This document shows, piece by piece, positions 1 to 10,630 of a stretch of 64,000 nt of DNA. Below the pieces are notes generated by a model, which worked only from the letters and a program-made list of their open reading frames with translations, did not search any database and had not been told where the DNA came from. Position 1 is the first letter of the stretch; every line of letters starts with the position of its first letter. Source of the stretch: Charina bottae (taxonomy: Eukaryota > Chordata > Lepidosauria > Squamata > Charinaidae). The stretch lies in the NCBI GenBank assembly GCA_023362775.1, contig JALMGJ010000002.1, positions 59,498,414-59,562,413 on the forward strand, given 5' to 3'. Both the position numbers and the translations under genes were made by a program.

Positions 1-92
1 GACTCTCAGCGTAAGGCAGAGTCTGGGGAGACACCCAGGGAACGTACTCACCTTATTATCTGGGAGCAGTTTGACCTGTTGGTCCTGAGGAA

Positions 93-917
93 GTGGACAG
101 AGTCCTCCGGACTGTGAATGCCACCACCTGCCAATTAGATCCTTGTCCCTCCTGGCTGGTGAAAGCAGCCTGGGAGGTGACTTATGGTTGGGTCCAAGCG
201 ATGGTAAATACATCCTTGAGAGAGGGGGTGTTTCCGGCAGCTTTTAAAGAAGCGCTGGTGCACCCCCTCAAGAAGCTATCGCTGGACCCCACTATCCTGG
301 ATAATTTTTGTCCAGTCTCCCACCTCCCCTTTTTGGGGAAGTTGGTTGAGAAGGTGGTGGCGTTGCAGCTCCAGAGGATTCTGGATGAAATGGATTATCT
401 GGACCCCTTTCAGTCAGGTTGCAGGCCGGGTCATGGGACGGAAACTGCATTAGTCATGCTTATGGATGATCTTTGGCGGGAGCGAGATGGAGGCAGTGCA
501 TCCATTCTCGCTCTTCTTGACCTCTCAGTGGCGTTCGATACCGTTGACCATGGTATCCTTCTGGGACAGCTCAGGGAGTTGGGGGTGGGCGTCGTAGTTT
601 TGCGCTGGTTCACCTCCTTCCTCCAGGGCCAATCCCAGTCGGTGTTAATAGGGAGCGAGAGATCCAACCCATGGGCCCTTCTTTTTGGGGTGCCACAGGG
701 CTCGGTACTCTCACCGCTCCTTTTTAGCATCTACATGAAACTGCTGGGTGAGATCATCCGTCACCACGGGCTGAAGTATCATCAATATGCCGATGATACC
801 CAGTTATACATCTCCATCCTGGGTGAAGTAAATGATGCAGTGACCACCCTGTCCATGTGCCTGGGGGCTGTAGGGGTCTGGATGGGGGAAAAACAGGCTT
901 CAGCTGAACCCTGGTAA
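93..917 (+). pseudogene. L2-like LINE reverse transcriptase fragment
   Basis: 274 codons of RT. Visible motifs are DPCPSWL near residue 16, the metal-binding motif LLDLSVAFD at 141-149, GVPQGSVLSPLLF at 199-211 and the catalytic YADD at 232-235. The frame is lost shortly after, and the thumb and C-terminal part resume in another frame. The ATG is not the real start; upstream sequence is also LINE-derived. The catalytic residues are intact but the protein is interrupted, so this copy is dead. Confidence 0.85.
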
Positions 918-1008
918 GATGGAGTGGCTGTGGATTAATGGCCCCTCAGTCTCTGGGAATTTGTCATCTTGAGCTCTGGATGGGGTTGCACTACCCCAGA
1001 CAGACCTG

Positions 1009-1509
1009 GTGCATAACTTGGGGGTCCTCCTGGACTCACGACTCCTGCTCGAAGAGCAGGTGGCAGTTGTGGCCAGGAGGGCCTTTGATCAACTTCATGT
1101 TGTGCGCCAGTTACGCCCTTTCCTGGACCAAGAGGCCCTTCGAACGGTCACTCATGCCCTGGTTGTCTCCCATATAGATTACTGTAATGCACTCTACATG
1201 GGGCTACCCTTGAAGAATATCTGGAAGCTACAGATGGTACAGAATGCGGCCGCGCGGGCAGTTTTAAGTGCACCAAGATCGACACATATAACACCTCTGC
1301 TCCGTGAGCTGCATTGGGTGCTAGTTTGCTTCCGGGTCCAATTCAAGGTGTTGGTCATTACCTTTAAAGCCCTACATGGCATGCACCCAGGTATTCTGAG
1401 GGACCGCCTCATCCCCATTACAATGTCCCGTCCTACCCGATCTTGCAGAGAGGGCATTCTGCAGACCCCCTCTATGAAAGAATTTCATCTAGCGGCGTCT
1501 CGGAGGTGA
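1009..1509 (+). pseudogene. L2-like LINE C-terminal region (frameshifted continuation)
   Basis: Continues the RT protein in a different frame. It carries the conserved post-RT segment with YCNALYMGLP, LVQNAAAR-like and LRELHW motifs. A stop at 1507-1509 interrupts it; the next stretch (PALWNILPSE-like, to about 1670) is the remaining C-terminus in the same element. A homologous copy of this segment lies at 5150-5660. Confidence 0.8.
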
Positions 1510-1881
1510 GCCTACTCTCCAGTGGCACCTGCCCTATGGAACATCCTTCCCTCAGAGATAAGACAGACCCGTTCACTCCTGGACTTCAGAAAAAAATTTA
1601 AAACCTGGCTCTCTGATCTCGCCTGGGGCAAGAGGGAAAGTGGTCAAGCTTGCGGATGGCTGATTTTTTAGAGCCGCCCCAAATATTTTAAATATGTTCA
1701 GCGTCACTACGAACCACCTGCCACTTGGTTTTAATTTAAATTTATATTTATTGTATTTGTATTTTATTGTGTTTTTACTGTATTTTAGTTATATTGTTAT
1801 GTCTGTGAACCGCCCAGAGTCCCTCCTTGAGGGGGATATGGGCGGTCATAGAAATTAAATAAATAAATAAATAAAATAAAA

Positions 1882-2469
1882 TATTCTTTAATCCATAAAA
1901 CTTTGTTCCAGAGTCAGAAATATATACGGTTACTAACAAACTGCTGTGTCTTCCTTTCTTTTCCTTCATAGTTGATACTTAAAATGGATTGTCTGAAGGT
2001 CACAGTCATTTCAGATTAATACACAATCTCCACATGTCCCTTCTTTTTTAAAATTTTTGATTAATCTTTCCCAATCTAAACTGCAGATATGCTACAAAAC
2101 ATGACCCAGATCAGATCAGATTTTTCCCTTTTCCTCCTTATTTGAGTCTAAGATTTAGTACTCTAGCCCAGTCTTGTGTTTAAGAACTTGTCTAGCAGAA
2201 ATACGTGACATGGAATAGTTGAGCAAGCAAGCTGTCAGTTGAGGAATGATTCATTGATCATAAAAGTCCATTTCTTCCATAATCTGTGGATGGATCTCTC
2301 TGTGTTTTCTTTGCCAGCTTGCAACGGAAAAATACTCTTTTTTTTTTTTAGACAAGTAAGCTCAAGGAGTACTTTTAGGATGTTGGATCAGTTCTAAAGA
2401 CTGGACATGATTTTATTTTTGTTTGCATCATGATGGCTACATTATTTTATTGAACTCCGTTGATTCTGT
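1882..2469. other. Intronic sequence, nothing recognised
   Basis: AT-rich DNA with a T-run near 2339. No gene, repeat or motif I can support. Confidence 0.5.
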
Positions 2470-2480
2470 TGGATCTCTTA

Positions 2481-2822
2481 AGGTAAAGGTAAAGGTTCCC
2501 CCTGCACATCTGTGCAGTCGTGTCCGACTCTAGGGGCCGGTGCTCATCTCTGTTTGTTAGCCGAAGAGCCAGCATTGTCCGAAGACGCTTCCGCTGTCAT
2601 GTGGCCGGCATGATGCACGCAGAACGCTGTTACCATCCCACCAAAGTGGTACCTATTTATCTACTTGCATTTGCATGCTTTCGAATTGCTAGGTTGGCAA
2701 GACCTGGGGCGAGTGCGGGAGCTCACTCCATCACGCAGGGCTAGGGATTCGAACCTCTGAACTTGCAATCTTCCGATCGACAAGCCTGGTGTCTTACCCA
2801 CTGAGCCACCACGCCCCTCATA
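2481..2822 (-). mobile_element. Sauria SINE, full length, minus strand
   Basis: A tRNA-derived SINE. Read on the minus strand it starts with a GGGGCGTGGTGGCTCAG head holding pol III A and B boxes (GGTTCGAATCC). The body carries GCAAATGCAAGTAGATAAATAGG, and the tail has GAGTCGGACACGACTG and ends in (ACCTTT)n. The tail resembles the BovB 3' end seen at 38.2 kb, so BovB enzymes probably mobilised it. Exact 11-bp target duplications (tggatctctta) lie at 2470-2480 and 2823-2833. Confidence 0.92.
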
Positions 2823-2889
2823 TGGATCTCTTAGTGGCTCTTTAACTTTCTAGGGAGTTCTTAAGTCTGAACGAGCATATGGAGAGGTA

Positions 2890-3960
2890 TGATTCATAAT
2901 TTGGGGTTTAAAAAAAAAACCTTTGACAACATTTGTCACAAAAGGCTGCTAAGCAAACCCAGTTGTTATAGTATAAGAGGATAGGTGTTCTCATGTATTG
3001 GAAACTGGTTAGAACAGCAAACAGAAGGAGCAAATGAACAATTTTCAAATTGGAAAGATGTGCAAAGTAGTGTGTCCTGGAAATTTTCATTGTGACCAAG
3101 CTTGCTGATGGTACCAAACTGTTTAGGATTGTGAAATCAAAATAGGATTGCACAGAGCTCCAAAAATTTATCTTCAGATTGGGTATCTGGATCTCAAAAT
3201 GCCATATTCAGTTTACTGTAAACAAGTGCAAAGTGATACTTGCTGGCACAAAAGAATTCCAAAATCTCCATATACATTCATGGGATTTTAGCTGGCAGTG
3301 ACTGGTAAGAAAAGGGATCTTGGAGCATGATAGATGATTAAGTGAAAATATTGAACCAGTATGTGCTATGCTGGTAATAATTTTTTTAAAAGTTGAATAA
3401 TTGGCTTGAATCATTAAGAAGTTAATTGAAAATAAAACTGCCAATATAGCAATGAGCTTTTGTAAAACTGTGGTGAGACTGCACTTGTGTGCAGTTCTGG
3501 TCAGCAGATTTTAAAGAATCTATTGTAGAACTGAAAAAGGTCAATTATTAGGGGACTAAAGTAGCACAGTTTGGTGTAGTGGTTAAGGCATCAGGCTAGA
3601 AACTGGGAGACTGTGAGTTCTAGTCCCACCTGAGGCACAAAGCCAGCTGGGTGACTTTGGGCCAGTCACACTCTCTCAGCCTTAGGAAGCAGGCAACGGC
3701 AAACCACTTCTCAAATCTTGCCAAGAAAACTGCAGGGACTTGTCCAGGCAGTCGCTAGGAGTCAACAGTGACTTGAAAGCACATACACAAAGTAACACTT
3801 ATTTGATGAAAGACTACAGTGATTGTTAGCTTACACTGAGTAAGAGGAAAGTCTAATAAAGTATGTAAAATTATGCATGGAAAGTGTGCAGAAAAGTTTT
3901 CTCCCTCTCTTCCAGTTTCAGAACTCGGAGTTATCCTTTGAAGCTAAACGTAGGGAGTCT
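2890..3960 (+). mobile_element. Old CR1 LINE fragment (RT to 3' region), split by a SINE
   Basis: Degenerate but recognisable CR1: GCTGATGGTACCAAACT corresponds to the Y-ADDTK region, and AACAAGTGCAAAGTGATACT to the N-DKCKVL region. The GGTGAGACTGCAC..TTCTGGTC segment follows. After the SINE, the 3' portion resumes (GTTTTCTCCCTCTCTTCC). No open frame survives. Confidence 0.65.
3559..3792 (+). mobile_element. tRNA-derived CORE/MIR-like SINE
   Basis: The A box lies in GGTGTAGTGGTTAAGGC and the B box in GTTCTAGTCCC. The core GCCAGCTGGGTGACTTTGGGCCAGTCAC resembles the MIR core. The 3' part reads GGAGTCAACAGTGACTTGAAAGCAC. It sits inside the CR1 above, with AAAGTA on both sides as a possible short duplication. 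Sister copies are at 27356-27572 (minus) and 60530-60753. Confidence 0.75.
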
Positions 3961-5147
3961 CAGGACTAAGGAAGGGAAATAGTTGATACGATAGTTGAGG
4001 CATTTCCAATCCCCAGTCCCTCCAAGCTGCTTTGAATCAAGCCAGGAAATCATTTGCCCTCCTGCCAACCATGGAATGCTATGAACAAATCTCTGCTCTC
4101 TTCCAGTTGGTTCAATCAGACAGTGCAAAAATGGTTATTTAATTGGTGATCTGCACCTTGAGATATGGAAGCTGCTGAAATAACATAATCTCCTTATCCC
4201 TGCTCCACACAGAAAGAGTGGAGCAAAGAAACTGTTCAAACTTAGTCTCTTACACTTATCAATCCTTGTATATTTTTGTTGTAGTGTTCTTAATACTTTT
4301 ACCTCTGGAACATTTTAAGTCTTTTTTAAAGCATCTGATACTTTTAAATTATTGCAGGTTTTTTTTTTTCATTTATTAATTTTATTGTATTTTTTTCATT
4401 TACTTTATATTTAGATTTGAATAGATCTTTGCCTGGAAAATTATTAGTTAATACCTCTTAGAAATAAACAACAAAGTAGATCACTATCAATTTGTTTATT
4501 TTTTGAAAAAGATTTTTTTAAAAAGGTTTGCTTAGGGTAATGATGCTAAATAGAAGTCAGTAGTTAACATTCAGAATTAATATTCACTGCACAGTTCATG
4601 TATTAAAATAATTTAGTAAGTGGAATATATTGAATGAACAAACCTTTTATTACAGCCCATGACCGGATCCTAAAAGTTAATACAATCTGAGAGTACAGCA
4701 AAATCTCATTAATTAAGTTGCTTACTTCTGTTGTCTAGTCTAAACATAGTGAAGCCTTATAGCTTGGGCACAGGATTTAACAATTGTCTTTTAGGGGGGA
4801 AAAATAAATACCATTGTTCTGAATGGCCAGACAGTCTATTTATTAAGGATTGGATTATTTGGGAGTGCAATTCCTTGTAGAATCTACACCTTAGAAAATT
4901 GTGTCCTAAGGTTTTCAGTTTCAGCAGAGGCACAGGAGCATCATCTGTGCGAATGGGTTATCTCATTATATCTACCATCCATGATTGCAGAAGGAAGGAC
5001 ATTGAAACGTGCTCTAGAGAAAGCCCAGCAATACTGTGGTTACGGTAACTGATAATAGGTATTGTGCAGGTTGCAGTTTCCTTGACTCATTATATCGTCA
5101 GTATAGCCTTTGGGCATCTACAAGATTGTTATGGAGTTCCATATCCT
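3961..5147. other. Intronic sequence, nothing recognised
   Basis: AT-rich with T-runs around 4359 and 4390. No supportable gene or element. Confidence 0.5.
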
Positions 5148-5816
5148 CTAATCTAATATAGACTATTGCAATGCACTCTGCATGGGGCTACCCTTGAAGA
5201 GTATCCGGAAGCTTCAGCTGGTCCAGAATGCAGAAGCGCGGAGAGTTATGGGTGCCGTAAGATCGGCCTATGTAACACCTCTGCTGCGCGAGCTGCATTG
5301 GGTACCAGTTTGTTTCCGGGTCCAATTCAAAGTGTTATATCACCTTTAAAGCCCTACATGGCAAGGGACCAGGTTACCTGAGGGACTGTCTCATCCCCAG
5401 AACATCGACCCACCCCACCCAGTCATGCAGAGAGGGCATGCTACAGACCCTATCAACCAAAGAATTCCATCTACTGGGGTCCAGGAGGCGGGCCTTCTCT
5501 GCGGTAGTGCCCGCCCTTTGGAATATCTTGCTCCCGGAAGTGAGGCGGGTTTCCTCACTCCCTTCCTTCCAGAAAAACTTCAAGACCTGGTTCTGCCACC
5601 TTGCTTGGGATGGGAATGCCAACAGTTCCTCCTGGGGCTGGCTGATCCCATGAAGCGCTCCCTAGTATTAACAGCCATCACCTTTGGATTTTATATTTAT
5701 TTATTGATATGATCATTTTGTATTTGTATTTTTAACCTTGTTTTATTGTGAACCGCCCAGGGTCCCCCGATTGGGGGGGATGGGCGGTAATATAAGTTTA
5801 AATAATAAATAAATAA
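5148..5816 (+). mobile_element. L2-like LINE, 5'-truncated 3' end
   Basis: Matches the C-terminal and 3' UTR part of the element at 1-1881 (GACTATTGCAATGCACTC, GAGCTGCATTGGGTACC, TTCAAGACCTGGTTCTGCC). It finishes with GTGAACCGCCCAGGGTCCC, a hairpin and (AATAAA)n. The short open frames here are broken pieces of the ORF2 C-terminus. Confidence 0.85.
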
Positions 5817-6205
5817 AATCTCCATTTGATGGTCTACTTTGCTTAGCAAATACCATGGTTAAAAGGAAATCAGGAGACATGCCCAAATGGAACAAGTTGC
5901 TGGCTACAGTTCTGCACCATTTGTTTTGGAAGGTGTCTCACACTGAAAAGGACTGTAGGGAATATATTGATTTTGAGCTAGTAAGCTAGTAATGAATTGC
6001 CAAGCTCTACTTTCTATGCTGGGTAGCCCAGCCTCCAATCTGAATGTACTGTTAGGGACACCAAGAAAGTATGACTGTCTTCTTTGAGATAAGTGCAGGT
6101 TTATACAAGGCTGCAGTTGCATTCAGCAGAGAAGCTGTGCTGATGTTTTCACTGCAAACAATTTAGTAGCTATGGGTATAACATACCATGATTCCTGAAG
6201 AATCT
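5817..6205. other. Intronic sequence, nothing recognised
   Basis: No gene or repeat recognised. Confidence 0.45.
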
Positions 6206-6402
6206 TTTTATATATATATAATTTTATTTTAAAAGATTTAAAGAATAAAATAAATGACCACAAAAAAGAAAAAAAAAGAAAACGAGAAAAGACATAATGG
6301 TTGGAAAATAAAATATCAGTAAATAAAGGGAATTTACAGTTGTCATAAAATTTAAGATTCATTATTTCATTGTTTAAATAATTAATTGAATATATAAAAC
6401 TA

Positions 6403-6540
6403 AACTCATTATTTATTTATTTATTCAATTTATCCCCGCCCATCTCCCTGAATAGGGGACTCTGGGCGGTTTACAAAATAGCAAAAGTTAAAATCTATAC
6501 ATAAAATTATCATAAAACAATTATATCATCAATTATAAAT
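6403..6540 (-). mobile_element. L2-like LINE 3' end
   Basis: The reverse complement shows AAACCGCCCAGAGTCCCC, a hairpin, GATGGGCGGGGATAAATTG and (AATAAAT)n. It is inserted in the L1 3' UTR. Confidence 0.75.
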
Positions 6541-6838
6541 CACCGCAAACCTCTACATGTTAATATTTACATTGATATCACCACAATTTGTTATTATCTA
6601 AAATAAATGCACATGATTTTATGAAAGAAAAAAGAAAAAAAATACTAAAAGCAATTAGTAAAAACAACATTAAGTTCTAGATTCCCTCCTATTGTACCCG
6701 ACTGGTGATTACATCACATTATTTATAAGCATTAAAATTGCTTCTGGCTACTATCTTTACATCAAATATTTCCCCCTTAAAACCATAATCTAAGCATCCA
6801 AGTTTGCCTTGTTGCATGACATGTAATATATAGGGAAG

Positions 6839-7131
6839 TGTTGGGTCAGCCCAAGAACAACAACGGGACAGTGTATTCCAAATCTCCAGTTCTTTATTGC
6901 TCTGACCATACAGACAGAGTCTTGCCAGACTAAAGCTATCCTAACTAACCTAAGGGGAAATAACCTAGGAGAGTCTAGGGCGGGGCTACTCTGACTCTCT
7001 GACTCCCTTCCAAGAAACTCTAGACTGTGAGACCTCTTATCTCCTTGGAATGCACTCCCTCCTTCCTGGGAATCAGCAGCAGCCTCTAAATCCACCACAT
7101 CACCCCCCCTTCAGGGACACCTTCCATCACA
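6839..7131 (-). mobile_element. Solo LTR, 293 bp, 5-bp target duplication
   Basis: On the minus strand it begins TGTGATGG and ends CCCAACA, with TG...CA termini. It carries AATAAA at about 6895 (seen as TTTATT on the + strand). The flanks are the exact 5-bp duplication ggaag (6834-6838 and 7132-7136). No internal region is present, so it is a product of LTR-LTR recombination. A 5-bp duplication fits ERV-L-type or Gypsy-type elements; the family is not identified. Confidence 0.75.
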
Positions 7132-7332
7132 GGAAGCCATTCCTGCCTAATTTAGTCAAACTTCTATTCTGGGTGTATACTGTTAATTTTGCCATTGTTG
7201 TGTATTCCCCAAGTTTGGTTTCACAGTCTGATATTGTTGGCAAAGTATCTTTCTTCCAATATTGAGCCAAATTTGTCCTTGCAGCCATCAGTAGATAGAA
7301 AGATTCTTAGTAGAAAAAACGGAGGTTTCAAT

Positions 7333-7575
7333 TCAAGCTTTGTTTTTAAGCCTTTTTTTAATTAATGTTGTGTATTTCTTTCCAGTACTTTTGACATGTT
7401 TTACATGGCTACCACAAATGATAAAATGTTCCTTCTGTATCACGATATTTTCAATATCATTATACGATTTTTCTATTTTTGCAATTATGGACAAAGTTAT
7501 ATACCATCTGTAAAACATTTTGCATAAATTTTCTCTTACATTATAACTTGGAGTATATTTATTGAATTTTTCCAA
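7333..7575 (-). pseudogene. L1 ORF2 C-terminal fragment
   Basis: 80 codons carrying LCKMFYRWYITLSIIAKI, the segment after the RT domain where L1 ORF2 proteins have an RWY motif. A degraded Cys-rich stretch follows: HFIICGSHVKHVKSTGKKY occupies the position of the usual CWKC...HMWW...C motif. Upstream, codons of the same frame family continue to about 7835. It is non-functional. Confidence 0.6.
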
Positions 7576-7835
7576 AAGTCCTCCCAGTGTTTTAATGCAG
7601 TTGCTTCTTTATAATTTTGCATCCACTTTATCATACGGTCTTTTACTTTTTCTGCCTCTATGTCATATTTTAATAGCAATTTATATTAACCAGGCATTTG
7701 GTTAAAGCAAATAGACCCAAGCCTTCATTAGTCCAATCCCCTCTTTTGCTTGCAAAGGCAATATTAAGACAAGCATATAAATTATCAATGTCAAATTTGT
7801 CAAGCATCCAATTTTTCTGAACATCAGAAAGTCAA

Positions 7836-8399
7836 ACATTTATGTTAAAAGTCTAGATTTGTGGATTTAGCTGACCAACCTGCTATGTTCCAAGACAGTA
7901 GTTGCAGTGGGTGCTCTTGAGATAAGTTAGACTACTTAGGTGTTTGACCAAAAACTTGTAGTGCTCAGCCTCAGAGTCCAGCTGAGTTTTTTCCCCTCTA
8001 TTTGATATACATGTTGGGTGGCCTTAGGGAAGACAGAGTCAACTACTGCTGGTAGAGATTTCAATGGAGAAATGAGAAGGGGCCCTAAGGAAGGGGCAAA
8101 GTTTTGAGGAGCAAGATGCCATGATCTCTTCCTTGCCAAAAAACTTTATAGGTATAGATTAATAAAGATAGAAGAGGAAAGCAAATGTTAATCAGGAGGT
8201 GAATCAGGCCAGGGATTTCTAACAATTGGAGGCTCAGGAGGTATTCTCATTCATCCTTCTGGTCCCTGGGTAAAAGGAAAACACCATCAAGAGAAGAAAG
8301 ATACTACCAGTGAATCTCTGGCTATACAATGTATGGGAGAGATTTAATTTCTGGGATAATCATCTGACTACTTCTCACCATCAGTATGACTGCATAAAA
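7836..8399. other. Intronic sequence, nothing recognised
   Basis: No feature recognised; the proximal end could hide more decayed L1. Confidence 0.4.
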
Positions 8400-9078
8400 A
8401 GCTTTGTGGAAATTTGAAAAAAGAAGGAGACATAAAATAGAAAGAAGGGAAGTTCATCTTCTGTAGGTAGCCCAGAACTATAGGTATGGTGTATAAGCAA
8501 GCTAAAACTCAGAATGAATTGAGATTGGCAAACAGTGCTAAGACAACAAAAAAGGCTTCTTTAGATATGCTGAAAAATAAAAAAAGGGGGGGAAATAGTA
8601 TATTAGCGAACATACTACCAGCAAAGATGGTAAAATTTTAACAAGAAATAAATGAGTTATTGAGCTTTAAGCAGGATTTAGACAAGCTGGAACAGGTTCA
8701 GAGATGAGCAACAAAGAGGAGACTAGAAATCCTAAGTCCTATGAAGAAATTGAAGGAGCTTGCCTTGAGAAGATCAAATAATAGTTTTATTTTAGGGAGA
8801 ATCAATCCTTTTCAAATACCTGAAAGGATTTTACACAGCAGAAGGTTAGAATTTATTTTCTATAATTTGAGTTCAGGACATGGAACGATAGATTTAAGTT
8901 ACAGATTCTGATTGAATGTTAGAAAAAATTCCCAGCAGTTCAACAGTGGAATCAATTACCAAGACAGGAATTTTCTGGATGTGCTCAAGGGTAGGAGATG
9001 CAGCTCCCCACCCATGGATTGCTTTAATTTATATTCATACATTGAGCATAGGGTTGGATTTAATGGCCTAAATGGCCC
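8400..9078 (+). mobile_element. CR1 LINE, internally deleted
   Basis: The first part (8400-8660) corresponds to the endonuclease-RT linker of CR1 (CAGAATGAATTGAGATTGGCAAA). The second (about 8675-9078) is the 3' segment: GGAACAGGTTCAGAGA, GGAATCAATTACC and GTTGGATTTAATGGCC. The RT core is missing between them. It ends at a microsatellite. Confidence 0.7.
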
Positions 9079-9079
9079 C

Positions 9080-9080
9080 C

Positions 9081-9125
<45 letters not shown>

Positions 9126-9155
9126 AGAGACACACAGACACACAGACACACACAT
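9080..9155. repeat. (CT)n(CA)n microsatellite
   Basis: About 22 nt of CT followed by CA repeats degenerating into CACAGA. It sits between the CR1 3' end and the R4-like LINE. Confidence 0.95.
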
Positions 9156-10610
9156 ACATCCAACAGCGTGTCAAGAACATGAAGAGCTGGACAGCACCTG
9201 GCCCAGGAATGATCCACACCTACTGGCTAAAGAAACTAACAGTAGTGCATGAAAGTCTAGCAGCACAGATGAACCAGCTGCTAGCAGTAGGCTCCCAGTC
9301 AGACTGACTAACACAAGGTAGGACAGTGCTGATCATGAAAGACCCCAACAAGGGAACAACACCGTCCAACTACCAGTCAATAACCTGCCTCCCAACAACA
9401 TGGAAAGTTCTATCAGGCATCATAGCCGCCGAGCTGCAGGACAATATGGGCCAGTACATGAGCACAGCTCAGAAGGGCATTGGGAACAACACCAGAGGCT
9501 CCAAACACCAGTTGCTCATAGATAGAGCAGTGGCCCAAGAGTCAAGGTCTAGACCAGAGCTTTCCAAACTGTGTGTCACAACACAAAAGTGTGTCACCAC
9601 ACACAGTCTGGTGTGTCGCCACACAACCTGGAAGCCCAGATCATCATCAGCACTTCCGGGTTTTCCCGTGGCGACACACCAACGGCGGCGCACAAAAACT
9701 TGAAAGCGGCAGCAGCGCTTCCGGGTTTTTGCACGCTGCCGCAATGGCGGCACTTCCGGGTTTTCCCGCGGCAACACACCAACAGCAGTTGGTGTGTCGC
9801 CAAGGGAAAACTTTGGAAAGCCCTGGTCTAGACAGACGGATCTGAGCACGGCCTGGATTGACTACAGGAAAGCCTACAACTCAATGCCACACACATGGAT
9901 CTGTGAATGCCTGGCACTATACAAAGTTAACAGGACACTAAGGACCTTCCTCAAGAACTCAATGGGACTGTGGAATACAACACTGGAAGTCAACTCAAGA
10001 CAGCTCGCACAAGTGGCCATCAAGTGTGGCATATACCAAGGTGATGCACTGTCCCCACTGCTGTTCTGCATGGGCTTGAACCCCCTCAGCCAGATTATCA
10101 CAAGAACTGGATACGGATACAAGTTCAAGAGTGGAACTACCATCGGCCACCTCCTCTAAATGGATGACATCAAGCTGTATGCTAAGAGTGAACGAGACAT
10201 CGACTCACTGATCCACCTGACACGGATCTACAGTGAGGACATTGGGATGTCATTCAGACTAGAGAAGTGTGGCCGGATGGTAGTAAAGAGAGGGAAGGTA
10301 GTTAAGATTGATGGGGTGGAACTACCAGCAGGCCACATAGCAGACATACAGACCAGCTACAAGTACCTTGGTATCCCACAGTCACATGGGAACCACGATG
10401 AGGAGGCAAGAAAGACAGCAACATCCAAGTACCAGCAAAGGATAAGACAGGTCTTGAACAACCAGCTCAATGGGAAGAACAAGATCCATGTCAAAAATGC
10501 CGGTATAGTGAGGTGGCCAAAGGAGGACATGGAGGCTGCTGATGTGAAGACCCAGATGTTCTTCACAATGAACGGAGGCTTTCACCCCAAGGGCTGTATG
10601 CTGTTGCTGG
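9156..10610 (+). mobile_element. R4/Dong-like LINE, RT region, interrupted by a hAT MITE
   Basis: The coding segments recognised in order are KNMKSWTAPGPG..TYWLKKL, VLIMKDPNKGT and QKGIGNNTRGSKHQLL. Then, after the hAT, come TAWIDYRKAYNSMPHTW, CGIYQGDALSPLLF and MDDIKLYAKSERDIDSL. These are RT motifs of the R4 type found in reptiles and fish. Frames change several times. Related 3' pieces lie at 48553-48780, 48790-49035 and 53391-53725. Confidence 0.75.
9555..9825. mobile_element. hAT MITE, family A copy 1 (271 bp), inside the R4 LINE
   Basis: The terminal inverted repeats CAGAGCTTTCCAAACT / CTTTGGAAAGCCCTG are flanked by the exact 8-bp duplication gtctagac (9547-9554 and 9826-9833). The interior is built of GTGTGTCGCCACACA-type subterminal repeats and CACTTCCGGGTTTT units. 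It codes for nothing; open frames here are incidental. Confidence 0.92.
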
Positions 10611-10630
10611 GTTGCCCACCTCTGATCTAA
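9794..10630 (+). pseudogene. R4-like reverse transcriptase, stop at the active site
   Basis: The frame runs from the hAT junction through IDYRKAYNSMPH (motif A) and GIYQGDALSPLLF (motif B). It meets TAA at 10157-10159 exactly where the tyrosine of the catalytic YMDD box should be; the same frame then reads MDDIKLYAKS from 10160. The post-RT region (SYKYLGIPQ) continues to about 10600. The stop abolishes the polymerase. Confidence 0.7.

Larger units (their letters stand above)
1..1881 (+). mobile_element. L2-like (Jockey superfamily) LINE, 3' part, cut by the window edge
   Basis: A non-LTR retrotransposon on the + strand. It holds reverse transcriptase, a C-terminal region and a 3' UTR. The 3' UTR ends in the squamate L2-like signature: GAACCGCCCAGAGTCC, a short hairpin (gagggggatatgggcggt), and a (TAAA)n tail at 1848-1881. 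The RT reading frame is broken between about 905 and 1009. The same 3' end recurs at 5.8, 6.4, 26.5, 34.2 and 49.1 kb. The 5' part lies outside the window. Clade placement (L2 versus neighbouring CR1-type clades) is by motif and tail, not by phylogeny. Confidence 0.85.
6206..7835 (-). mobile_element. L1 LINE, 5'-truncated, with an L2 tail and a solo LTR inside
   Basis: On the minus strand the ORF2 C-terminus (about 7835-6700) is followed by an A/T-rich L1-type 3' UTR. The end lies near 6206 in an (AT)n/A-rich tail. Two later insertions split it: an L2-like 3' end at about 6403-6540 and a solo LTR at 6839-7131. ORF2 coding similarity is found on both sides of the LTR, which shows the order of events. 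Confidence 0.65.

Noticed and set aside
2520..2744. Frames with MSDSRGRCSSLFVSRRAS (also at 46.5 and 50.5 kb on the other strand)
   Set aside because: The same peptide recurs because it is the antisense or sense translation of Sauria SINEs.
9573..9849. Overlapping frames reading HTQSGVSPHN- and CVTTHS-like peptides
   Set aside because: Translations of the MITE's GTGTGTCGCCACACA repeats, not genes.
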